This document shows, in pieces, positions 37,701 to 49,700 of a DNA stretch of 64,000 nucleotides. Position 1 is the stretch's first letter. Each line of letters opens with the position of its first letter. The DNA is from Enoplolaimus lenunculus. Lineage: Eukaryota > Nematoda > Enoplea > Enoplida > Thoracostomopsidae. Location: NCBI GenBank assembly GCA_030248215.1, contig JASANG010003729.1, forward strand, positions 1 through 64,000, read 5' to 3'. Made by a program: the position numbers and the translations under genes. The notes beneath the pieces are model-generated. The model searched no databases. It worked only from the letters and a program-made list of their open reading frames with translations, and had not been told where the DNA came from.

Positions 37701-40700
37701 TACAGCACGTACACTTCTCACTGTAAATCATGTCCGTTTCCGTTTCCGGTAAAAATGTGTAAACATCTGAGTCGTAATTGCTAATAAAATAATTGTTTTA
37801 TTTATTACACATTGATGTTAGTGCCTAAAATTACAGCTTAATAAACCTTTACGTTATAGTTATCACACCATTTACAATTTTTTTGAAGATGGACCAAAAA
37901 TTATTGACCATATTCAATGAACTCAGGCCCGTAGCCAGCTCACCTTGCTAGGGGGGCAGTGGCGGATCCAGGATGTCAAAATGGGGGGGGACAAAATTTC
38001 ACAGGTAATAAACTTATTTTTAACCCACACACAAACCACGAACTAATGCCATAAAGTTGCTATATAATTTTTGTCCAGATGCTGTTGGGGGGCCATGGCC
38101 GGGGTGGCCCCCACCATGGAGCCGCCATTGGGGGATGCTGAAAATTTTCCAGGAGGGGCATTCAAGGGTTTTCAATGAGCTATAAGTAATATTGAAAACT
38201 TTCTAGGGCGGACAAAATTTTTCCAGGGCGGCTCAACTACCGCAGGCCCCCACCCACTTTGACTATGGGCCCGAATGAATTGGACTAAGCCGAAACCAGC
38301 TTAAGTCAAGAGACATTGAGACGTTTCATTTACTTTTCTACGATACAGAACTTACTTCTTGCGCACGTATTAAACAGTAGCAAAACAACTACTCTGCTCC
38401 AAGTTAGAAAAATACGCTGAATGAGGACAATGTTATAAATGATTAGACGCCAGACGCTTCTTCTTTTACAACCAAATAATTTTATCTAGGTACCAGCCAT
38501 CTGATCATACGCGACAATGTGACCTTGCACCTTGAACCTGGTACACCTCATCAAAAGCGGACCGCCACGCAATTCCATGGAAATTTCCCACGAGAAGATG
38601 GCAAGATCCCACGGCAGGATCCCAATTCATTTTCCCACACATCGTTTTCATATGAAGTCTGGGTTGCGTGCGACACCGGTTATTACGGTGACGATTGTAT
38701 CAAAAGATGCAGATCGCGCGATGATCACTCTGGTCATTACAGTTGTGACGCGAATTCGGGTGCAAAAGTTTGTTTCCCTGGATGGCGAGGGACGAACTGT
38801 AATACCCGTAAGTTTAGAGTGCGGCAGCTTTACCTAAACACAAGCCCGGTCCGTAGCCGGCTCACTTTGCTAGGACGGGAGCAAAATTTTTTAGGAGGGA
38901 CATACAAAGGTTACCGATTACTTACGAATGAGGTTTGCTTAGAGCGTAACGCATTAAACATACTATTTATCATGTTTGTCTTGATGCCGTAGCATACCAA
39001 GAAAGTTGAAACCTTTAGTCGGTTGAGGCTGTTACACATTCGCTAGCAGTTTTTCAGTTTTATTTTCTGCAATTATTTTCCGACACACTTTAGTGTTAGG
39101 CAAATATCGACGATTAATGCTTATTTTTTAATTATTTTAGCAATATGTCGCAAAGGATGCAAAGGTTCGTGTCGAATGCCTTTTCAGTGCGAGTAAGTAC
39201 ATTTTTCAAACTTTACTCAAATAGTTGTTACAACCGTTATAATAAAATTTGCGTTGTTGCTTCATAGAAAATATGTCTAAAATTTCGCTACACTGCTCAA
39301 CCGATTTTTAATGCTCCCGAAGTCGTAGCCAGCTTAAATTGCTACAGCCAGCAAAAAATTTGCACAAAGGAAGTAAAGAAATTTACATACGTGCGCAGCT
39401 AAAACTTTTTCTTAGAAGTTAGAAATTTCACTTAAAGTTGCTAGTCTTCCTCGCAACTCCACTGGCTATTGGCTAAATGTTTACTTAGATAACGTGCAAT
39501 ACCGCATATTATATATGTGTGTATATATTTGTCAAAACCTTTATACACCGCATCTTGAGTTCGGTCTCATCTTTGTTGCATATAGTTTAGATAGATGTTT
39601 TAGAAAAGAATGAAAAAAACATCATGTGACCTCCCGCTGATAGGAAGTGTTATATCGTGTATATTTGTAAAAATGTTTTATAACATCACAGGCCCATCCA
39701 AGGGGTACCGAGGCCTTTTCCTACCGCACACGGATCAAAACCCAAATTTTCTGTATATATTTAGTACTGAATTTACGGTTGACATATCGCTGGCTTCGCT
39801 CGCGAGCTTTTTTTTTTTGAATTATATATGGCGCCGCCTCGGCCATTATAAATTTTCTGAATCCACCGCTGAATAATGTTTATTTTTAACACAAAGTGAA
39901 TCGAGGTTGTACTGTTAAAGTAACGCAGCTTAATGAGTTTTCTCAGGTATTCGGCTCTGAATTTGGGCAACATTCAGTTATAATAACAGCCTGTCTAAGC
40001 GGAAGTTTATATCAATTTGTAAGAGTTATATACAGATGAATCATATTTGTCATAAGCAGGTAAAGATTTACTTTTACTAGAATACGAAACAGTTATCTCC
40101 TCTGCTAGATCCACAAGGACATGTCAAAGAAATTTGTTACGTCGGGGTTAACAGTATAGCAACGACTGATAGAAAAGCCTTTGGCCGGAGACGGGCATAA
40201 AATACAATTTATAAAAAAGTGACGGAGTTGCCAGGTGTTTGAGATATATGAAGGAACAGTACCACTAAAACGGTAGAAATTGCGTCAAAACAAAAAGTAA
40301 CGTTTCTGGTTGTGGCAGATCCAGCTATCCAGGACTTCTCTGTTAGAACTGAGTTGGTCAGACCTTTCTGTTCAGCGAGTTAGCATTGAAATCAATATTT
40401 TGTTATGAAATGACAAGCTTTTGCAATGTTGCATAGATACCGCGTTAACCTTTATTTATATAGGTCTACTCCCAAGGTCTGCATAGGGATTAACTGCCCA
40501 AATTGGCAAACAGGATGGGCAGACTCGTTGAAACTTTAATAATAGCCTAAATGCTGTTACCCCAAAATCCAACATGTCGTTGTCATCCTGCGTACTCAAT
40601 ACTTGAGCATGTAATTTAAAACAAAAAAATAAATTTGTAATAATAACTTTAGACGTTTCAATATACGTTGCATCAACAGTTAGTAACGAGAGACGAAATG

Positions 40701-43700
40701 AGCAGATTAATGAATTGAATTTGATTAAATGTGAAAGTAAATAGCTTCTCCGGGGTAGGCAGTAACTAACATAAGTGTGTATACAGGGCATTGTTTCAGT
40801 ACAACTAGCACAAAACTGAACACAAATTTATGTGCACTATCATCGTAATTAATTCGTGAACGTAGCCAGAGTTTCTGCTGCAATTTTACGTAAGCTTGGT
40901 TTGTGTATGAATACGTTTCATCTCAACTATTATTTATTTTTCACCAAATTTTTTAAAAAACCATTCGCTTCGCTACTTTCTTGGATCTCTCTGAATGCGC
41001 CTCTGCACTTCACCTCAAAATCACTTTCGAGTTTATGTTTGAAGTTATATAATGGCCGTATATTTCATTTGCAATTTTGCCACTTTAAATATTAAACTTG
41101 CATTTTAGGAAATTATTCTTGCATGGCTGTTGGTATTAAATTTTACAACGATTTTAGATGTAAGATTTCAATAACAAATTTCTGATCTTTTGCACCGGAC
41201 ACTTTTACAAAATATTAATTTCCTCGCAGTTAGAAAATAAGGGTAAACTAGAGCAGTTTTTTAATTATACATGACAGTATAGACGTAAAAGCGGCGGAAA
41301 AACGCCGTTATTACCAGCGAAATTGCCAAAATCACTCTGAATGCGCGTTATTACCGTCACACCATTTACGCGTCGGCGTTAATATAATTCATTTAATACA
41401 ACAATTTTTAATAGCTACTGTTCGGTTTCGAATTTGAAAATTTGAAATTTGGAATTGCAGTTTTTGTTCTGCTCCATTACAACTCAGCAGTTTAAAATAG
41501 TCTATGTGAAAGGTGGCAATGCCGATGAGTTCAATGTGTCTGGCTGATCAAAGAGACGGTGTTAGCAATCACATGACAACAAAGTAAAAACTAATTTTTT
41601 ATGGTGAAAAAGAAAACATTTGATAAATAAATTTAATTTGCTCATCATCATCTGTTTTTTCGGGCATTTCTTATTTGATTGCTTTCGAAATACATACACT
41701 TTTCACTGCCAGAAACAATATGTCATTTTCATTATTTGAGTTCATCGATGCTTTCTTTGGCGTTTGCTTTTTTGCCCACATACTTAAGCTATATTGTAAG
41801 CCTAAAGAATTCCTAAGCGTAAGCATAAATTCTAAGCCTAATAGTCCGATCTCGAAAACTGTCGAAAGTCTACAAGAGCCATTGCTTTTAGTTTGATTAT
41901 GTAAGTAATTTAACAATATTGAAAAAGATGTATATACTTGCGGACGTCCACAATGACATATATGCCGCAGGCCAATCTGCTATTCAGGCCAATTACTAAT
42001 TTGCCTAGGCCAATCTTCTATTTTATATAATAACAGTTTGTCCTAGTTTAAAGCTGCTACTGAACTTAGAGACCAATGAGATTTGGTATATTTAGACAGT
42101 CGTAACACCGTTAACTAACCAGCATTGGTTTTGCATCACTGTTGTTTTGCTGCATTTCATAATCGCTATTGGACCTAGGCCGAACTGCTATTTGCTCAGA
42201 ATAGCAGATCGGCCTAGACGAAATGGTATTCTCCTGAGTAGCAGATTGGCCACCGCATATATACTAAACTTTTCAAAGCTTAGAAAACAGCCGCAGTGCG
42301 GTTAGTACACCAGGATACATTAAAATTAATGTTTGGCAAACAAATAATTTACTATACTGGCCAGTCCAAACATAGGCGAGATCCAGCGTTTTTACCAGGA
42401 ATTAATTTTAATCTATAAAACATCATACTTCTATATATAATGTTTTAACTAATAAAGACGTCTTAATTATGCCAGCAATTCAATTAATATTTCTCCGAAG
42501 TACATAATTTACATCCTGTGTGGAAAACAGTGAGATTCCTGGTGACAGCTGAACGCTAACATGTGGTTTTAGATACAAATAAGTCACATAATTGACCGCA
42601 GTTAGAGCCCGTTTCAGTTCAATCCCTGCCGCTGGTAATCGTTAAATGAGGGGGCAAAATACATTTCTTTGAGCAATGAAAAAAATTTTCTAACATAGAA
42701 TTCATGCTATTGAAAAAATTTTCTTCCTGTAGCGAGGGAACGTGTGTGTATTAACGGCGGCACCCTTTGCCCCTTCGTAGTTCCGGCCCTGTTCAATTCA
42801 TGGGAGGTAACTTGATGATATATACTATTTAGACTCCAGCAAATATCAAACGTTAACCCAGCACTGTGGCCCATTAATACTGTCTGAAGATAGATTTATG
42901 AATTAAAATCAAAGCAGAAGCGTCATGAACTCGCACACGAAATAAATGTATAAATCAATGTTAGGTTGTTTAAAATAAACGTACTCTTGTAGCATATAAT
43001 TAGCTTCAATGTAGCAGTCAGAATAGTGGTGAAAGCGAGGTTGAACTCGACTCGGGGGTAGCTCAAAGGACATCTGTTCATATAGTACTCGAGTTTCAGT
43101 GTGAAAAGTTTCCGAGAAGTAACTTGTTTCAAAGTCGAGAAAATTTGATTTCACTATCATTAGCATACATCTAAATATTACATTTTTTACTTCAAACATT
43201 TTGGTTTATTAAGAAACGGTAGAAAAAATGTACCTACTATAAATTTAAAGTAGATGAGTTCAGCGGCATACCAAGTTGGTGGATTGGCTCTCCAAAGAAA
43301 ATATTGAGGCCTCGGCCACATGATTAAGGAATGTTGCACTTTGTCTAAATGAGTACCTTATTATTGAACTCTTGTGCATTACCGGGTGCAAAAGAGAAGC
43401 CTAATTTGAATAGCAAAAGATAACAAAATTTGGTACTAGTGAAATATAGTTTGAAATTTAGTGAAGACACCTTTGGGTGCTTGGGCTGCGCCATGTTTGG
43501 GGTTGTAAGGCGATTTACTAATTTTTTGATTTTTTACTAAATAAATACGCTCAACATTAAGCAATTCTGCAAAACCGAGATTCATCCGTTGCAGTAGTAA
43601 CGAATACTCACAAAATAAATTTGACGCTGTCGGTAGTAATTCCCATAGAGACTAGACAGAGTCAACAAAACTCGCTATTAGCTTCCCGTTTCACATTTAA

Positions 43701-46700
43701 ATGTTTGCATTTCAAATTTAAATGTGGGATATAACGTTCAAATGATAGGGATGGACGGTGTGTATTCAAAGAACAATATACATATCAGTATATCACAATA
43801 TTTAATCGTCTGTGAATTAAAACTTCAAATCGTAGACTTTATCCATTTGCAGCCGGAACTGTCAATAGAGTATCCAGAGGAAACAGGAAATGTATCCCTT
43901 CACCGGACCTGTCGGGAAAGTTTGCAGTGTATATGGTACATCTGACGCTAAAACTACATGGTGTCTAACCAAATATGTGAAAACAATCGCCTAGCGTGCA
44001 ATGCTATTTGAAAGATTTTACGTCTATTGCATAATTAGTCGGATTAAAATATTAAAAGATTTGCTAAAAATGCACTCGAAACAAGTAACATTTTTAACAC
44101 AAAAGCATCCTTTCCCACCGAGAAATACTGGATCTGCCATTGAAAAGTTTACGTGTTTTAGACGGCTCCAACGGGAAAAATATCTTACAACAACAAAATA
44201 TATTTCGGAAGTAAAGCTAAAACGAATTACTACGAGCAAACACAGTTTTTAAATACGAACTTGCACGTATATGTATGTATTCGGAAGCGATATCTTTTAT
44301 CGACTTTAAGAACTTATGGTCAATTGTTTATAGCTCTGGTAAACTTGCAAACTGTTTAATTTAAAACCCATGAAACTTTGCAGATTTAGATGCAATAAAC
44401 CTAAAGCTAAAGGTATTGATACGCCTACCTGCCTAAGCAAAAATTAACCTAAAGCTTAAGCTTGCTCTTTTGCAGTTCCGTGGATAAACGGTTCGCTCGT
44501 GATCTATACACGGGCCAAAATTTGGACTCATTCAGCTTATATTTGACAAACATCCAAATTATTTGTTCTTTTGTTTCAGATGCGGTCACGGTTGGACTGG
44601 ACGATTATGTGATCAATGTATCCCGTACACTGGTTGCATGCACGGCTACTGCGTTAAACCATTTGAATGTTTATGTCATCAACGATGGGGCGGAGTACTG
44701 TGTAACCGCGATCAGGACGTCTGTTATCATCGGACTCCATGCCGCAATAATGCAACATGTGTTCCGTACGCTGAAGACAAGTACCGATGCAATTGTCCAC
44801 CTGGATTTGTTGGCAAAGACTGCGAGATTGGTACGTTGGGTAAATATGGGTTGGGCATTTTTTTGAAGTATTGTTGATCCTAAATTAATTTGGTTCAGTT
44901 TAAATTTGAAGAAGCTGTTTGAATTTGACTTTGACCGAGCGGGTTTTGACAAGGTCACTGCTGTACACAAAACACATGAAACTATAAACGACTTCACGGC
45001 AAAACCTAATTTTGCGTTGATAAACATTGATTAAGTTGCAGGTAAAAATGATTTGTAGTTGTCTTACTTCAAATATACATTTCAGAGTCTGGTCAGGTAC
45101 AATGCTATATGTACCTTGTGCTATGTCTTAGATATTCATGACAGATATTACGCTTATTTGTTTAAAATGTAAGATTAAAATTTACATAGTAAATTTCTTT
45201 CGACTGTTATTTTCGATTTATAGCGTTAAAAATTTTAATATGAGAATCTTTCTAATTGCATGCAATTTTTTAAACATTTTAGAAGGTAACAAATGCGCAC
45301 ATCAACCGTGTCAAAATCATGGGACTTGTTCTGAAACTGAACACGGATACGCGTGCCGATGTGGACCACTTCATACAGGCAAACACTGTGAACAGTGTAA
45401 GTTTTCTATTATTATTATTATTATTGTTGTTTTGCAGTTCACTACTATACGACTAATTTGGAAGAATCCGATGTAAGCGTAGATCCTGAAGGAAACCTTT
45501 ACACACCAGAAAACTTATGATAAGATGAAAAAGTTGTTATATTATCAATTTTTACTTCTGCGCCACGAAAATTGTGTTTCTCTTCTTACTCGCTAAACTC
45601 GCGACCGTTTTCACAACATATACTGCGAGCCCTTGTCTGAATTTTCGTGATCCACCGGCGATCGGATGTCAACAAACATCGGATTCGGAGTCTAGCACCT
45701 GAACTGGTTACAGTATATCATTAAATTTTTGTCAAACAATGTCTTTAGACTAAATTTACTTTTGTAAATAATTGTGCGATGTTCTGACTTACGGTAAAAT
45801 CGGAATTCTGGTATAAATTAAATTGAGTTCCACTACGAGTGGTGTCAATAAAAGACGTCCGAAACGAATGTCGTTCGCATTCATGCAGTTTTGTAAATAA
45901 TTGCGAAGAACGACAAAATCATTTCAAAGCGTAGGAAAAGCCAAAAGTATTCTTCAATTACTGTATTATAAGGTTCCGTTAAATTCAACCGAACTGAACG
46001 ATACTCTAGGGCTCGTATTCTCAAATGCGTATAACACCTAGTACTGGTTAACGATAGGTATTGAAACTGACAAACTGCTGCAATTTTAGATATCAAAATT
46101 TGCAGAGAGGCCGGGTAAATCGAATTTAAAAATGTGCTAAATTGCTAAGCTCATAATTTGCTGATTCAAAAGTAACAAAACCAATCACCAATTAATGATA
46201 GGTACTACATACATTTGAAAATACGGGCAGAGAATGCAATAAAATAGTTTTATTTTAGTGCGAACAGGTCAACACTTCGCGCCGTGTTACATCGAATCGT
46301 TAAACGAATTTAAATTGCACGCCGACTTTTGGGAAACAACCGATTGTCGCACGTGTACATGTCTCAATGGCAGAGCAAACTGCTCTGAAGTAAGTTCAAC
46401 ACAAATTTAAATTTATACCGCGTTTGAAGTTTTCGTTGGAAAAATATTTATTGTGAACCAACTCATTTTTTAAGTCGATTAATTCAGTTGAGCAAAAACG
46501 CAGCTGTATATTTAACGTGAATTCATATCTCACAATTTTTAGCTGAGAGCTAAGGCCAATGATTAGCTGGGTAATAATTTGATCCAGAATAGTGAATATA
46601 TCGTTTGCATATCTACTGTTTAATGTTTCAGAGTCGTTGCATGGCTAAAGACTGTTTGGGTGAAGATTATTTCATTTGTCCCAAGAAACAGGTAAACTAT

Positions 46701-49700
46701 ATCGCAATCGTTATTTTAGTAACCATTAATCATTAAATTCTATCAATAAACTTAATAAGCTGTGATTTTGCGTACAGTTTTCAATCGCTGACAGTTAGGA
46801 CGCTTTTATTTGTGACGTGAGGCGTCCAAAGGCTGTGAACAACGCTATTCGCGCGTGACGTCTGTGGCACACAAATGTATAGCGCATCTCTTATTGTAAC
46901 CAAATGTTAACGATATGTGCAAACATTTTTGCTCAACTTCTGCAGCGCAAATTCTTTAAGTGAGATTAATTTACACTGTTTCCAGGTATGTTATTCAGTT
47001 CAAAGTGGCACATGTTTGAGTGGACAATGTAAATTCCCACACGGTCAGTGCCTTCCTGGACATTTGATAGAGCATCATCAAACATATCGTGACCTGGACT
47101 GTCCTAGTGCATCACAATCACATATGAGTCATGACATTGGTTTTGCTTTGACTCCTGGCTCTGGCGGATCAGGATTGAGCAGTAATGATGTTGACCATCG
47201 GAACTATCGTACAGGAATGATCGAAAACCACAACATGTGTGACAAGTTTTATTTGTCGTTGGATTTGGCTAAATTATCGACGGTAATTTTAGTGTATATT
47301 TCAATACGTTTTCAATTATTTTAGTATTGATAAGTATATATTGCATCGTTAGAAGTTTTAGTTGATGAGCTTGATTTTTTCAAACAGTTGATTGATTTGA
47401 GTGATAAATTATCGACATTTCACTACAACCTAGCAGGTCCGTGCTATTCCGTCAGGTTTATAAACGATTTTTGCTGAAACAATGAACAGTGAGGAAAACA
47501 GGCATACTGCGACAAAAGTTAAAAGTCATACACCTATAACTTTTTAATAGAATTTCTAAAACTTGATTCCGATTCCGGTTCCGACAAAAAAGTTGATTCC
47601 GATTCCGCTTCCGACGAAATCTAGTTCCGGTTGGAACCCAGATTATTACGGTTTTTTTCGTCGTCCTAGCAAACGCATACGCTTGTCGCGGAACACTATA
47701 CAGTTTTCCTCTTTTGTACTCATTAAATTAAGTGTTACATTATTTCAGGGCGTGTCAGTGGAAACAGTATGCTTTCATTTACTGTTGTGGCTGTTAACAA
47801 AAAACGCTCCACAATACTATGTAGCTTGCGATCTGGTCTCAGATTCGCCTGTTGTTATCAAAGTTGTTATTGTAGGTATTCTAGTTATCTATTTACGTAA
47901 TAGACTAAGCTAAAAGCTTTAGAGTTAGACTAATTTTTGTTTAGACTTATGCTTAGGTATACCTACGCTTATCCTTACGCTTAGTCTTACGCTTAAGCTT
48001 AGACTTTGGAATATGCTTATACTACTGTTACGGTTCTGATATATACATTGGCCGATAGCTGTTAAAAACTTAGGAATAAAATGTGATCTGTGACGTAGAC
48101 AATAAAAAACTTATATATGTCAAATTTAAAGCACTACAACTACAAATTTCACAGATTCGCGTTACGATATAAACCTAATGCGGGTCTTGATTTAGGCTCG
48201 TTCCAGCTGACACAGTTTGATTGTCACAGCTTAGGTCTGGTGGAGTACTTGAATTTTGTTTCAAACCCGACAAATGAGCCTCCGATCAGGGCAAGTGTAA
48301 AGGGCAGTTGCAACTTTAACAGCCTTTATACTTTTACCAATAGAAGACAGTTGCAATACAGCAGTCGTTTTTTACTTTTAGCATTCAGTTCATCCGAAAT
48401 GGCCACTAAATCAACTTCGCGATACAATGATGCAAACGCTGGAACAAAATTTAACAGCAAGTCATGTACTTCAAGCGGTGCATGCTGTGTCTGTTCAAAT
48501 ACAATTTCAAAACGCGCCAGCGACAAGCCATCCTTTGACAACATCGAGTAAGCTCAACGTCGATGTTAAGGTTCGATGTTCTTATAAATGAGTATAGCAT
48601 CTATCATCAGTTAGCAATAAGTTGGCAGACTGAGGAGAACTTTTGAAAATCCAATTTCACAACGCATTAGCGACAAACCATCTGTTGATTACATCGAGTA
48701 CGCTCAGCATTAATTTTAGGGCCCACGTTCTTCACTGAATATAGCACCTATCACCAGTTAGCGATAAGTTGTCAGGCTGACGGGGAGTTGTGCAATTGTG
48801 CATCTCAAAATCGTCTCAGTAGAGAAACCAAACGCGAAAACTGTACTCAGTTTCGAAACTGTTCGTCCACTGGTTCTGAAGTTGCAAGACTTATCGCCAA
48901 CTGATGATAGATGCTGCCCACATTTAAGAATACGGACAAAGGTCATTGTTATTAATACAGAACGACCGACCGATGTTACTTTTAAAGGCGCGCTATTTTG
49001 CAGAGACAGCTATAAAATTGACTTTGCGCTTTAGATTATTACACTGCATATTTCAATGCGTTGATAAATCAATTCAGCTAGCGAGTTGGTTATTTCTGAA
49101 TTAGTATCAGTAAACATTAACTCACTCTGAGTTGAGTTGATTCTCGCTCCGAGTTGAGTTGCTTCTGGGTGAGTTAATTAACTAACTCAAAATGAATTGA
49201 ATCAACTTAAAATTCTGAGTTCTGATAGTCCTAACTCAGACTGAGTGATTCAACTCATTCTAAGTTAAAGTCAACTCACTGAAATTTACAGTGTAGGCTT
49301 GGCAATTCGGTTAAACTTATACTTAAAATGTTGCTTTAGGTTTATAATTTTGGCAAAGAGGTTTGTGATATTAGCGCACAAGATACATTTTGAACATGGC
49401 TATATCAGCATAGCATACTCGTGCGGATCAGATTAAAACAAAAACAAATTTCGGATTGGATCAAACTAAGTTATACTTTATTTTCTTCACCACAGGTGTG
49501 TCGGCATGGGCGGTGCAAGGATTTTGGTTTGTTGATTACCCCAGAAAATATTGTGTTTTTTCAAATCATGTATATTTAATTCATTAATCGCAATAATTTT
49601 TTTCGAAAGCATTGAAGGCGGCCATGGTTTCTTGTCCCCCCTCTGTGACAGCTCACTTGTCTGTCAATGCCTTTGCGACGACGGAAAAATGTTTTTAGCC

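Noticed and set aside
44001-44252. Possible extra exon before the EGF2-3 exon
   Set aside because: Contains part of the GGCGGATCC repeat family (GGATCTGCCATTG) and no cysteine pattern; phases already match without it.
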